A stretch of DNA of 64,000 bases from Campanula takesimana (Eukaryota; Streptophyta; Magnoliopsida; Asterales; Campanulaceae): contig JAOWBW010000146.1 of NCBI GenBank assembly GCA_026119855.1, positions 434,001 through 498,000 on the forward strand, read 5' to 3'. Positions 9,901 to 20,301 of the stretch are shown here, in pieces (the first letter of the stretch is position 1; every line of letters begins with the position of its first letter). The translations under genes and the position numbers were made by a program. The notes under the pieces were generated by a model. The model ran no database searches, had not been told where the DNA came from, and saw only the letters and a list, made by a program, of their open reading frames with translations.

Positions 9901-11468
9901 GTCGGAAGTCTTATGTAGCTTCATTGATGGTGCGTGAATGGAAAATGTTGGAAGATATTCGAGATTGGGATCCTTATGAGTCCAAGCATGGGGCTATTTT
10001 TGCGAACATTAAGGTATTACCTGCCTTAATTCAAAAAGTTAAAGATGCTCAGAAGGATGATCCCGAGTTGATGAAGATTTCGAGTAAGATAGGGGATAAA
10101 AAGTTTGAAGCATTTTCTCTTAGTCCTGAAAGGGTTTTGAGTTATAGAGGTCGTTTGTGTGTACCTAGTGTGGAAGGAGTAAAACGCCAAGTTCTTGATG
10201 AGGGCCACAAGTCGAGGTATACTATTCACCCCGGGAGTACCAAAATGTATCGGGATTTGAGACAACATTTTTGGTGGAATGGCATGAAGCGGGAGATAGC
10301 GGATTATGTGTCGAAATGTTTGACTTGTCAACAGGTTAAAGCGGAACATCAAAGACCCGCGGGGCTACTTCAACCTCTTGAGATACCGGAATGGAAATGG
10401 GAACATGTGACGATGGATTTTGTGACCGGATTACCACGCACGAGGAGAAGGCATGATGCAGTTTGGGTGGTTGTAGACAGATTGACGAAGTCTTCTCATT
10501 TTCTACCTATTGAGATTAGTTATTCAATGGAAAGACTTGCGACCTTGTATATCAACGAAATCGTGAGATTGCATGGGGTTCCAGTTAGTATTGTTTCTGA
10601 TCGGGATCCTAGATTTACATCTCGGTTTTGGCAGGCGTTTCAGAAGGCTTTGGGTTCAGAATTGAGGCTTAGCACGGCTTTTCATCCACAAACCGACGGT
10701 CAATCGGAGAGAACGATTCAGATTCTTGAAGACATGTTACGGGCTTGTTCGGTTGACTTTGCAGACTCTTGGGATACTCATTTACCTTTAGTGGAGTTTG
10801 CTTATAACAACAGTTTTCAATCGAGTATCGAGATGGCTCCTTACGAAGCTTTATATGGTAGGAAGTGTCGCTCTCCTATTTGTTGGGATGAAGTCGGGGA
10901 AGCTAAGATTTGGGGTGTCGATTTGGTTAATGATTCGGTTGAAAAGGTTAAGCTTATTCGAAATCATCTAATCACCGCTCAAAGTCGCCAAAAGAACTAT
11001 GCCGACCACCGGAGGCGAGATCTTGAGTTTCAGTCGGGTGACTTCGTGTTTTTGAAAGTGTCTCCGAAGGTGGGAATCCGTAGGTTTGGTAAGAAGGGAA
11101 AGCTTGCTCCAAGGTTTATTGGTCCTTTCGAGATATTAGATAGAGTTGGGAATCTTGCTTATCGTCTTGCGTTACCGCCTTCTTTGGGCCGATTGCATAA
11201 TGTGTTTCATGTTTCAGCGCTTCGTAAGTACGTGTATGATCCATCCCATGTGTTGTCGGAAGTACCGGAAGATATTGAACCGAATATGTCTTATGAGGAG
11301 AAACCAATTCGAGTGATTGATACCAAAGTGCAAGAATTGAGGAACAAGAGTATTCCCCTAGTTAGAGTGGTGTGGAGGAATCATGAAGTTGAGGAGTCAA
11401 CTTGGGAACTGTGGGAAGAGATGGAACGGAAGTATCCGTGGTTATTCGAGCCTCTTGGTAAGTGTTAA
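6963..11468 (+). CDS. Gag-pol polyprotein, Tekay-like chromovirus
   Basis: A single 1,501-residue frame encodes all enzymes for retrotransposition. Gag core lies at residues ~59-225 (conserved tryptophan pair in the AEYWW segment). Two CCHC zinc knuckles follow at ~294-327 (CNYCQKGGHSEEKC and CLNCGQLGHFQFNC). The protease active site at ~387 reads ALIDPGSSHSYVS, with DPGSS in place of the commoner D[TS]GA. RT spans ~576-800 with the catalytic FIDDILVYS at ~723. RNase H is at ~865-990 (YSDAS, TDHQSLKYLF). Integrase has a His-His-Cys-Cys zinc region at ~1085-1130 and DDE residues in MDFVTG (~1151), VSDRDPRF (~1210) and QSERTIQ (~1248), then a GPF-type module at ~1376. A chromodomain-like tail (VRVVWRNHEVEESTWE) ends the protein. 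The ATG at 6963 is the first in frame. Another in-frame ATG at 6993 could be the true start. No internal stop or frameshift is visible. Confidence 0.96.
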   Translation: MSVLCRYSVIMVGSDNEQGGPAGQGNAREEALAMFQGIFEAALKTMNDNNRREAPLAPRTGLEQFLRMKPTEFDGGSDVAKAERWVESMEKIFEVLQSSDEDRVRFATYKLVGGAEYWWKSLKANWEEAHVPHVWETFKKKFKEHFIPKVDQDRKESEFLSLEQNLLTVAEYVAKFTELARYCNYMVSTEERKTSRFVKGLKTVIRTQLTSHKFQDLQDAIDRAYQVEQDIVEHKKKTESTSVVKQGGQGKPQPHRGDTRGAQNIFSPFRGTSQGHQGNRNQGNTSGSQNNRVCNYCQKGGHSEEKCWKKQGKCLNCGQLGHFQFNCPKPKNQSVGSGTGSSSGQKRDASGKPKVQGRVFAINQQQASDASNVIGGIISMSNRRARALIDPGSSHSYVSVHFASQLSSLPESLPYVLEVSTPMGKSLVTDRVLRDCDVHIREHALLADLIILPLQDFDVILGMDWLSRYHATVDCFKKVVTFSNPNVPEFSFEAVPLGRKVHIISYVKARKLLSRGCVGVLASVLDTTKKVTNVEEVNIVREFPDVFSPEYSMPPDREIEFCIDLLPGTTPISAAPYRMAPAELKELKEQLQELLDRGFIRPSVSPWGAPVLFVKKKDGSLRLCIDYRKLNQVTIKNKYPLPHIDDLFDQLQGSVVFSKLDLRSGYHQLKIRSEDISKTAFRSRYGHYEFLVMPFGLTNAPAVFMDMMNRVFKPYLDTFVVVFIDDILVYSKSREEHEQHLRMVLSILREKQLFAKFSKCAFWLEEVSFLGHVVSNGGISVDPSKIEAIVDWKRPESVTEIRSFLGLAGYYRRFIEGFSKIATPLTQLTKKNVPFVWEEKCQMSFDELKRRLTTAPVLVLPNGKDELVIYSDASKEGLGCVLMQNGKVIAYASRKLTPSEQNYPTHDMELAAIVFALHKWKHYLYGAKFEIFTDHQSLKYLFSQKELNNRQRRWMELLKDFDCIISYHPGKANVVADAISRKSYVASLMVREWKMLEDIRDWDPYESKHGAIFANIKVLPALIQKVKDAQKDDPELMKISSKIGDKKFEAFSLSPERVLSYRGRLCVPSVEGVKRQVLDEGHKSRYTIHPGSTKMYRDLRQHFWWNGMKREIADYVSKCLTCQQVKAEHQRPAGLLQPLEIPEWKWEHVTMDFVTGLPRTRRRHDAVWVVVDRLTKSSHFLPIEISYSMERLATLYINEIVRLHGVPVSIVSDRDPRFTSRFWQAFQKALGSELRLSTAFHPQTDGQSERTIQILEDMLRACSVDFADSWDTHLPLVEFAYNNSFQSSIEMAPYEALYGRKCRSPICWDEVGEAKIWGVDLVNDSVEKVKLIRNHLITAQSRQKNYADHRRRDLEFQSGDFVFLKVSPKVGIRRFGKKGKLAPRFIGPFEILDRVGNLAYRLALPPSLGRLHNVFHVSALRKYVYDPSHVLSEVPEDIEPNMSYEEKPIRVIDTKVQELRNKSIPLVRVVWRNHEVEESTWELWEEMERKYPWLFEPLGKC

Positions 11469-11488
11469 AATTCGGGTCGAATTTTCTT

Positions 11489-11502
11489 TAAGGAGGAGTG
11501 AT
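11489..11502 (+). other. Polypurine tract of the Tekay element
   Basis: TTAAGGAGGAGTGAT immediately precedes the 3' LTR start (TGTCACGACC at 11503), the expected place for plus-strand priming. Confidence 0.8.
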
Positions 11503-13828
11503 TGTCACGACCCGAAACCCCCCTATTTATAATCTTAATTATTTAATATTATTTATGTGTGCATTTTATTCTCTCATAATAATCTATGCTCAACATGATT
11601 TGCTTGATCATTTGTGATTTATTTATGTGTTAGATTTTATGTTAGATGATCATTATTGTGTGGGGTATTGGAGGGCTTGGGTGTAAGTTGTTAAGGGTTT
11701 AATTGGGTGAAGTAGAAATTGAGGGGTTTAAGTGTAACTCCTAAATTAACTAGTCAACCTTTCCCCCTCCTCCCTCCTCATCCTACACTCTTCCTCACCA
11801 CACACTCACACTCATTTCCCTTTCTCTCTCTCCCTCCATTGTTGTTGAGGTAAGCTCCATCTCTCTCTCTCTTCTTTTGATCATCTTGTATGCTTCCTCT
11901 CTTAATAATCGATTTATATAAAACATTTAGATCGTCGCTAGGATCGTTTGGAGCTAAATAGAAGTTATTTTGGTTGAGTTTGATTTCCATTTGAGGTAAG
12001 TTACTAAGCCCCTTTAGCTTAAAAATTGTCATATATGTTTTATATGATACATGAGATGATGATTCAAAGCTTTGTTGTGAAGATAAATGTTGATTTAATT
12101 TTTATTCATTTTTTTTTGTGATAAATTGATGTTTGAATCATTTGTTTGATTTGAGTTGTGTAGAGGTTGTTTTGTGGGTTTATAAGTGGGTATAATGCTT
12201 GAGTATACTTGTTAGAAGTGTTAGGGTTGATTAGGATTGAAATGGAAAGGTTTGGGTTGAAATGGATATTGGAATAGAACAAAAATTGGGTAAAAATTCG
12301 TGTTCCAGGTCTGTTACACGACTCGTGTAAGGCTACACGACTCGTGTAGAGAAAAGTACTGAAAGGGTGAAAATCTACACGACTCGTGTACTGATACACG
12401 ACTCGTGTAGCAGCTGTTACACGACTCGTGTATGGGTACACGACTCGTGTAAGGGCCAATTCTGCACTTGTACATTTTACGTGAAATCTTCCGGAGGTCA
12501 TAACTTTCTCATCCGGACTCCGTTTTAGGCGTGTAAACTATCGTTTTAAAGATCTAATTGAGTACTTCGAGATGAGTGGGTTTATTTAGTTGGGTTTTAG
12601 GTTCATATTATGTCGATATTTCCGTAAGTGTTTTATAAAACAAATCGTTTAGAATTGGTCTAGGTTTTGAGTACTATTCTTATTGACTTAGATGGACATT
12701 GTGGAACACTCTAGTATTTTAAATGGTTTCTTTGTGAACAAGCGTGTCATGATATTTGACTAAGTATTGTTTGAGAGTGTTGGGTTTGGTCTGTTTGTGA
12801 TCATGTTTGCAATGTATGAATGTGAGTACCAGTTGCATCTTTTGTGAAAATGTTTGGCTTGGTTCCCTACTTTGGAATCATTGCCCCGTTGTTGTTTCAA
12901 GCGAGTATTTATTACTATGTGCTTGTATAGAGTCCAGCTGGTCTTGTTGTGTTTGTTTTGGGCAGTGATGTATATTATAATGGCACGAGCCAAGTCCAGT
13001 ATAATGTACTTCACTGGTAACCCAGTTTCCCCATGTTCAGTGGCCTTGAGTGGGATGCCCCTTCCCGAGATTGAGGTTGGGATGAGCTAGCTCCTATGGT
13101 GAGTATTCTAGCTACACGCTTGGGGGTGTGACTATGTGTTATTTCCCCCACTACTGGTTGTTGTTGTTACTTGGTTCCGGAACCTGCTTCAGCTCTTTCA
13201 TGCTGCTCAACGGGCTCTTCTCAAAGGATGGTGTTCCGTTTATAGAACCTTGGCTCAGTATCCACTTATGAGTGTTTATTTCCGCATATTGTGTTATGTG
13301 ATGAGTGGACTATATCTTTTGTGTTATATGCAAATGTGAATGCCTATTGATATTGTTCCTTTGTGATTATCATGTTGGCATGAAATGTAGTTGCATATTA
13401 GTAGCTTACTGAGATTTTATCTCACCCCTTATTTGTTTACTGTTTTAGATAAGGGAGTGCATCCGGGATAGGTCACTTATCACCAGGAAGGACGTCGAGG
13501 TGGTAATTCTTTTGGGGTATGTTTGTGAAGGCTACATTATGTAAATGTATAACCTTAAAGGGTAGTGTATCCGTGACTTGATCTTGTAACACCTATTTTT
13601 GGATAATGTTGGTGTTCGTACTTTTGTATAGTTGTTGTAGGCCTTCGTGCCAAGTACTTTCGTTGCGAAAGTTGTTTGAAAGTAAAGTGGAGGTTTTGAA
13701 CTTCAAAAGTGAATTTTATTTATCTTTATGATAGTTTTCGAAAAGTATTTGTTAAAAGTGTTTTATGGCGTCTTCCGTGCGCGTCCCGAGCGTGGGGCCA
13801 TGTAGGACCACGGGTACGGGGCGCGACA
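11503..13828 (+). repeat. 3' LTR of the Tekay element
   Basis: 2,326 bp and by eye identical to the 5' LTR except for one T fewer in the homopolymer near 12109. It is followed by the target duplication GAGAG and then the right arm of the host MITE. Confidence 0.95.
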
Positions 13829-14101
13829 GAGAGAAAGTGAGGTAGAGAAGAGTTAGTGAATAATTGTTGTGAGTATGACATGTAGGACATACTTTTCATT
13901 TTTTGGATTTTTGACTCTTAAGGAAAAAGTGATGTAGGACGCTTTTTTGGGAAATTTCTGACTCATTGAGACGGAAGGAGTAACTTTATTCCAAAGGGGA
14001 GCAATTTTAAACAAATTGCACTAAAGCTATAATTTTTATAAATTTTGCACTAACAATTTTTTTTTTTTTAAAATGAATAATTATTTTTTTTAAATAAATT
14101 T

Positions 14102-14850
14102 TTGATGACGCCAAAATATGGTTGGATCAGCCTTCGTCTAGCGGTTCGGATAATCCCAGCGACAGTTCTTGATAGCCGGATCTGCACACACGAAATAAAC
14201 GTAAACTACCCCGGGGCTTCACCGGCGAAGGCCCTCCGGTGTAAGAATAAGGATATGGGTGATTAGAAATAGAGAATCAATTGACTAGATTAGAGCCAAA
14301 AGTTCATTACCTTTCTCCTGTTGTGAGGACCTGTTTATATAGGCGCGGGTGTATGAGTTCTGACTTGATAGGAAAGCCAGGAAGCCCGTGGTGATGTAGG
14401 ACTCATATTCCTTGGAGCTAGACTCCCGATAAGGATGGATGATATCCTGTTATCTGGTATGAGAGTTATCTTGGTTCAGATAAGGACTCTTAATTTTAGA
14501 GTTGTAATATAACTCTGTGAGAGGTTTCCCAACGATAATGGGAAGTTTCTAATATAAGTCGGCCCGTCATCTAACCCGGCTCATTAATGAGGACGGTTAG
14601 GGATTAGGCTGCTCGGACTCGGCCTAGGCAAGGACTGCCGGCTCGGCCTTACTGATGTCGGCCTATAAACATGGGCTTCTCAGACTTGGCCTAGGCGAAG
14701 TCTACATGTCTGGCCTAAATGATGTCGTCATACGAGAAGATGGGCCTTATTGTACGAGCCTTATGATGTATGGGACCAGAGTTTATGGGCCCCATTTAAC
14801 CAGGTCGGTTTATGTCGTTCAATTTTATACATTCATTTTAATACGATTTG
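14102..14850. mobile_element. Possible solo LTR or LTR remnant, unclassified
   Basis: A GC-richer block set between AT-rich flanks. It starts TGATGACGCCAAAATATGG, contains CGGCGAAGGCCCTCCGGTG of a kind I associate with plant gypsy (Tat-type) LTRs, and has a TATA-like GTTTATATAGG near 14330. Repeated GGCCTA/GGCCTTA words lie at 14560-14770. A CA end is plausible near 14835, but I find no convincing 5-bp target duplication and no internal region, so both the boundaries and the class are tentative. The small plus-strand ORF at 14655-14858 has no recognisable domain. Confidence 0.35.
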
Positions 14851-14865
14851 TTTTTTAATTTAGTA

Positions 14866-15101
14866 CTCTCGCTGTCCCTAAATGAGTGTCCATTTTCAAA
14901 AAATCTTTGTCCCAACATGAGTGTTTTTTTGAACATAACTTTGTTCCTGAATGTTTTTTTTTTGAATTTTTTTCATCGGTCTCTTTATACGTGCAAAACT
15001 AAATGTTTGGAAAGGAGATTGCAACCAAATTGTACAAAGAGTTGAGATTTTCAGATATCCCTTAAAATGAAATTTGGACACTCATTTAGAAACAGAGGTA
15101 G
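14866..15101. mobile_element. Stowaway-type MITE, 236 bp
   Basis: CTCTCGCTGTCCCTAAATGA on the left and the inverted CTACCTCTGTTTCTAAATGA on the right align without gaps. They are flanked by TA at 14864-14865 and 15102-15103. Confidence 0.85.
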
Positions 15102-15229
15102 TATTTGTTATTTATTTGTATTGTTAATTATAAGTTATTTGTACTGTTAAATTTTTTAAACAAAAATTACAAAGTTTTGAAAATATGTTGAAATATTGAA
15201 GGAAAAATTATTAGATAAAAATATTCATA

Positions 15230-15494
15230 CTCCTTCTGTCCCATTTTAAATTTCATAGTCAAACTAAAAATTGTCAACTTTATTGCATATTGACTATGAA
15301 CTTACGGAGAATGTGGTTATCCTAATAAAAACTAAAAAACAAACATTATTTATCCACCATTAAAAACACTCTCAATAAGAATCTTTAGCCATTCATTGGG
15401 ATAATTAATTTATCTTGAAAATTCCTTTGTTAAAGTCAAACTAAGTTGGCCTTTTTTTTCTTTGACTTTAAGTTTTAAAATGAGACGGAGGGAG
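15230..15494. mobile_element. Stowaway-type MITE, 265 bp
   Basis: The left end CTCCTTCTGTCCCATTTTAA and inverted right end CTCCCTCCGTCTCATTTTAA are flanked by TA at 15228-15229 and 15495-15496. The long TIRs and size fit Stowaway. Confidence 0.9.
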
Positions 15495-15833
15495 TATTTA
15501 TTAATTTTATCACTTAATTACTTAATTTTATAACATTATATTTAATTCAATGTAATTTGATAATGATTAATGGTTAACATTATAATTAAATGAATGATAT
15601 TAAGATTCGGTGCAAGATTTGAAGCAAGTTGTAGGAGATATTGAAAAATATTGTGCTGAAATTGCACCATTTTAAAATTTTAGTGTAATTTATGTACTTT
15701 ACTGTTGGAGATATTGGTACACGGGTATATAGGGGTGGGAATGGGTATTTCATTCCCAAGATTCATTTAGTTTTGTTTGAAATATTTTCTAATCAAATAT
15801 GGGTTTGGGTATTTGATTCCTACATGTATCAAA

Positions 15834-17251
15834 TCTATATATATATATATTAAAGTTGGCCAAAAGAGCTATGGTATTGACATGTGGACAAACAAAAGAG
15901 AAAGCTTGCATTTGGAGAAGCCACATCAACAATATACTAATAAATAAGCGACTTTTCATTTTCTTTACATTAGCTAATACTATTAGCTAATAATAATAGT
16001 TACTATAAATGGTAACTATAAAAGTTAACTATTATAGTAACTATTACTATTATTAGTAATAGTTAACTATAATAGTTAACCATTATAGTTAACTATTACT
16101 CTTATTAGTAATAGTTACTATTATAGTTAACTATTACTATTATTAGTAATAGCTATTATAATAGTTACCTTATGTAGTAACTAATAGTATTAGCTAATGG
16201 TATTAAGCAAATAACAGTTAACTATTAATAGTAACTATTACTATGATTAGTAATAGTTAACTATTACTCTTATTAGTACTATTAATAGTTAACTATTACT
16301 CATCTTTCAACTGTAATATTAACTATAAATACGTGTAACAATAACAATAACTAAATATAATTATCGTTATACTGAAATGTAATAGAGTTTTTCCAGATTT
16401 TTTTTTTATTTTTGAGTATTTTGATTTTATTTTTTGAAAGAAAGTAACATTTGCAAAAATAACAACTTATATACTTGAATGTAATTATTTGTACAAGTAA
16501 ATGTAACACTTTAGTAGATGAAATTGTAACAGATTTCTATACATAATGTAATACTTTTATATGTATCATGATAAGTTGAACCCATTGTAACTTATTATTT
16601 GAAAACATATAGATATACTATTATACAAGTAAACGTAACTGTTTTACAATGTTATTATACAAGTAAAGTCTAACATTCGTTTATAAAATTGTTACTTTCT
16701 TATTTTTACAGTGTTACTAACACGAGTGTTTTTTGTTCTAAAGTGTAAATGGTTGAATTATTACTTTTCTATACATATGTGTTACAATTATGCATAAACA
16801 CTATTACATATAAGTAACACGTTCGTTACATTTTAGTTGTAGTAAGTATTACTTTTGGTAAACGAAGAAAACATAAAAAAAAAAAACTGTTACTTTTATG
16901 TATACATACTGTTACATATAAGTAACACGTTTGTTACATTTAGTTATAGTAACTATTAATTTTGGCAAACTGAAAAAAAAAATATAAAAAAAAAATATAA
17001 AAACTAAAAATAAAGCAAAAAAACATGATTTTTTCCCCTTGGGTCATGGATCCGGGTCATGGGTTCGAGTCATAGTAAAAAATGACCGTCTCTACCATGA
17101 GACGGGTCATGGTGTTCTCATCCAAATTTTTGTCAACGTTTTAATTCATATACTATATATTTATATTATAAAAATTATTATATAACTTTATTAAATAAAA
17201 ACAAAAACATAATAAATAAGTTTCCCGTGCAAAGCACGGGTTACCTACTAG
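15834..17251 (+). mobile_element. Non-autonomous Helitron, 1.4 kb
   Basis: It starts TCTATATATATATATATTAA after an A and ends with the hairpin CCCGTGCAAAGCACGGG, spacer TTACCTA and CTAG before a T, so both termini and the A|T insertion site obey the Helitron rules. The 5' ~150 bp match the minus-strand copy at 1055-1986. The interior has TAGTTAACTATTA-type arrays (15970-16300) followed by a TAACA/GTTAC-rich stretch (16320-16990). There are no helicase or Rep motifs. Confidence 0.9.
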
Positions 17252-18000
17252 TACCCATTATAAGAAGCATCTTATTCCCATGATTTAAGGTGGGTTTCAC
17301 TTAACCATTCCTAAGTAATCTAAAATTGTATGAAAAAAATCTGAACGGTGGATAAGATAAACATTTATGTAAAGTGATTGCAACAACATAATCCATCTTT
17401 TCTATTATTTCTCTCTCCTCTTGGGAGGTTACATTTAAATAAAAAGGGGTTCTTTTAACCTTTTAACAAAAAAAAAAAGAAAGAAAAAAAGATTGATTTT
17501 TTTTTTTTTAGATATTCGTTAATCAGTTTCCTCCTTTCAGATCATTTTGTTAGCCATTCATTCACAAATTTACACCTGCATATATGCTCATACATAATAC
17601 TCATGCTACAAATTTTCTTATATCTAGTTCTTCCATTGCAACTTCTTGATTAACAATTAAATAAATCAACGCATGAAAAAGATTTGGACATCTTATTATT
17701 TTTCTTAAAATTAAAAAAAAATATATAACTTATGACATTTATTAGGTTTGAAGAAATATAATTCATGAAGAAAAAAATGAAATTTATAACCATTGCTTAT
17801 GTTGTTAATTAAGATAGAATAAAATAAAAAATATTACAAAAACCATTACCGTTAAGTATGCATATGAACCAAACATTGGAATGGTATTCTAGTGTACATT
17901 ATCTAAGTTAGACATATGCAAGGCCAAACATGGTAATGAGAATATTTAATTCCTTCATTCCCATCTTTTGAATACCTTGGTATTTTAGTTTTTATGTAAT
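17252..18000. other. AT-rich spacer, nothing recognised
   Basis: No ORF with a domain, no element termini and no RNA gene seen. Homopolymer A and T runs occur at 17469-17510. The last bases, GTAAT, could be the left target duplication of the Ogre element that starts at 18001, but its right copy is not in the window. Confidence 0.5.
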
Positions 18001-19004
18001 TGTAGACACCCCATTTTGAACGTTCTTTCATAATCACACTACTTTTGTGTCTCACCTTTGATTTGGGTCGAAACTCGTTAAGTTTGACATGTTTCGTTAA
18101 GTTTCTAACTGACTCTGTTAGTCAGGGGCCAAAACGAACATCAAAACTACCGCAGAAGGGCATAAATGTGATTCCAACACAAAGATGCCTCGTACGAGAC
18201 ATCCCCCCTTTGACAGTCGAGTTTAACAGTTTTCTTGTTGATCTCAACCTCGCTTCTTGGCAAAGACTCCTTAATTCGGGAAAGTTGGAAAGGACGATCA
18301 GAGAGTCCAAATAAACCTCTTTGGAAATCAAGTCATTGATTCCCATCCAAATTAAACCCTCTTGCTTGGTCCCTAAGCCTTGAAACCCTATAAATATAGT
18401 TGTTCTTGCCTAGAATGACTAATGGTCAACTGAAGGAGGTCTCCTAAAACCCTACACTCTCAGAATCTATCAAGAAGGCTCTCATAATCAGCCTCCTCCT
18501 GATACCCACGAAATTTAGAAGATCATAACCCAAGTCTAGTCAAGCTTCTTGGATCATCAAGGCCTTTAGTCAAGGCCATCCATAGGATTCTCGAAGAAAG
18601 CTTAGGTAAAACTCTTTGTTTTCTATCTTCTCATCTTCTTCTTTGCTTTGAAGTAGTGTGATTCCATTAAAGGATCATCCTAGAGCCTCTCCAATTCATG
18701 GAGAAGGTCTCGAAGAACATGATCCAACATCCCAAATAAATAAGAAATTATTTATTTAGTTTCTTTTGTGCATGTTTTGCATGATTTTGAGGCAACGATG
18801 GTGATTTCTTAGCAAGACCAATCCTAGATTGGGTGAATTGGGTGCTCCTTGACCTTCCCAATTCATAACTTAACCCCCGAATCCAGATCTTACGGTCCGT
18901 GTTCCGTTAAACATGGTGGCAACTCACAACAAACGAGCAACATTCAAGTCCTTACAATTCAAACCGGAGCGGTGCAGGCACCGGGGGAGGGGCGCGCGCT
19001 CACA
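18001..19004 (+). repeat. 5' LTR of the Ogre/Tat element
   Basis: It begins TGTAGACACCCCATTTTGAA and ends GCGCTCACA, about 1.0 kb. TATAAATA at 18389-18396 is a good TATA box. A single palindromic motif ATGCCTCGTACGAGACAT sits at 18185-18202, about 190 bp upstream of it. The small ORFs inside are not coding. Confidence 0.88.
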
Positions 19005-19005
19005 G

Positions 19006-19022
19006 TGGCGACTCCGCTGGGG
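19006..19022 (+). other. Primer binding site of the Ogre/Tat element
   Basis: TGGCGACTCCGCTGGGG follows the LTR after one base. This is the arginine-tRNA-type PBS known from Ogre-like elements and differs from the Met-type PBS of the other elements in this window. Confidence 0.85.
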
Positions 19023-19118
19023 ATGTTCAAAGCTAAGAGGGTTAGACTTGCGTCGAAAGAAATCACCGTTGTTTCAAAATCTTACAATTTCTGCGCTGTA
19101 TTTCTGTTCCCAGAAGGG

Positions 19119-19156
19119 ATGTCTCGTACGAGACATTGATGTCTCGTACGAGACAT
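19119..19156 (+). repeat. Tandem pair of 18-bp palindromes
   Basis: ATGTCTCGTACGAGACAT, a perfect palindrome, starts at 19119 and again at 19139 (20-bp spacing). The same unit, with C for T at one position in the first copy, is paired at 20264 and 20284. A third, more diverged pair is at 35013 and 35033. All three pairs keep the 20-bp spacing. Confidence 0.96.
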
Positions 19157-19381
19157 CCATGTTCTGTCCAGACAGTCTGCTATTCTGGTTTGAAAAAGGG
19201 ATTTCCATCTGGTTTAAACGCGTACACAGGATTACAGGCTTGTCCTCCCCTCTGTTTCTGAGTCTTAGGACCCTCCTAACGACAAAGAAACTCCCCGTAT
19301 ATCATAAAGCTAACCCTTTTTTTGCAGGAGTACTTGATAATTTGTTTTATTCCCCGCTCTGCTCATGTTTTCTTTATGTGT

Positions 19382-19440
19382 GAACTACGACGGCCTGAGT
19401 TCCTCCACAAGAGGGAAACGTAGGCAGCCACTTGGCCCGG
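19382..19440 (+). repeat. Hairpin-capable motif, 5' copy
   Basis: An outer CTACG...CGTAG pairing encloses TTCCTC...GAGGGAA with a short loop. The flanks AACTACGA and CGTAGGCAGCC are conserved in the second copy at 35086-35156, where the inner stem is CTCCTT...AAGGAG. It could form in the element RNA; the role is unknown. Confidence 0.7.
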
Positions 19441-20263
19441 CCATTGCTTGTTTTTGTTTTGCTTTCAAAAAAAAAAAACTTTCTATTTTCTCTTTGACAC
19501 CTAGATCTTGACTCTCACACACCTGCACACATGTAGAATAAAGGCACTACATACCCTATAAACCCGGGTCCCAATCGGAGGACGGATGTCGGTCAGCACA
19601 CCCACTCTACGAGTGGCACTCGTCGGTCTCTCCAAAGATGGTGTACCCACTCCGTGACACGCTCCTAGACTGTGTTCATGGGGAGCCTTAGCCGTAAGCC
19701 CTGCATCAACCTCATGCATACATACTAGTCAATAAGACACTCCTTGAGACCGGTCGGTTCGATTCTTAGGGTTGTTTTAATCTTTGCCCAAGATAACGCA
19801 TTTTCTACAATCTGTAATACTAACTTCATGAATTCTTGACGAATGTCCCTTCGGTAAAGTTGTCAGACAAAGGATGACGATAGTGAGATGAGAATTTTTA
19901 TACGAGGATTCGAGTCTAGTCTCCCTCACCGTCAAAACCCTGGGTTTGACAATGTCCCTTTCGGTTGTCCCTTTCAAGAATTCATAAGGTTTGATTGCAT
20001 TAAAAGCGTTGTTTAACAAAGTGCAAAAAAACTACGGAATCACTTAGGTTTGACTAATTGAATGGTGGATTCCGATGATAATATGGGACCTTTGCCCGAA
20101 TTGTCCGTTTGGGAGAGTGCAATGCAGGGGAAAAACAAGGGGCTCATATTCTAGGGTGACAGAATCCACTGTTCCAGGATGAACTAGATAGTAACCTCTC
20201 AAAATGGATTAAATTCCGTCCGACCAATAGAATTTAAAATCTGTAATCTGACTGGCAGGTTGG

Positions 20264-20301
20264 ATGCCTCGTACGAGACATCCATGTCTCGTACGAGACA
20301 T
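20264..20301 (+). repeat. Second tandem pair of 18-bp palindromes
   Basis: ATGCCTCGTACGAGACAT at 20264 and ATGTCTCGTACGAGACAT at 20284, 20 bp apart, about 220 bp before the gag start. Confidence 0.95.

Larger units (their letters stand above)
4556..13828 (+). mobile_element. Complete Ty3/gypsy chromovirus, Tekay-like
   Basis: Full-length element: TG...CA LTRs (4556-6882 and 11503-13828), initiator-methionine-type PBS at 6885, one uninterrupted gag-pol frame, a purine-rich tract at 11489 and a perfect 5-bp target duplication GAGAG (4551-4555 and 13829-13833). By eye the LTRs differ only in one poly-T run (10 T near 5162 against 9 T near 12109), so insertion is very recent or the LTRs were homogenised. 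Long LTRs, a Met-tRNA PBS and a C-terminal chromodomain-like segment fit the Tekay (Del) lineage of chromoviruses. The lineage call rests on motif recognition, not on a tree. Confidence 0.95.
4459..13980. mobile_element. Stowaway-type MITE split by the Tekay retrotransposon
   Basis: The left end TTCCCTCCGTCCCAACTTAA follows TA at 4457-4458. The right end, inverted CTCCTTCCGTCTCAATGAGT, precedes TA at 13981-13982. Removing the 9.3 kb LTR retrotransposon plus one copy of its 5-bp duplication leaves a MITE of about 245 bp. It was therefore in place before the retrotransposon inserted. Confidence 0.85.

Noticed and set aside
18913..19383. 156-residue plus-strand ORF across the Ogre LTR end
   Set aside because: It spans LTR end, PBS and palindrome pair, so it is leader sequence; no domain visible.
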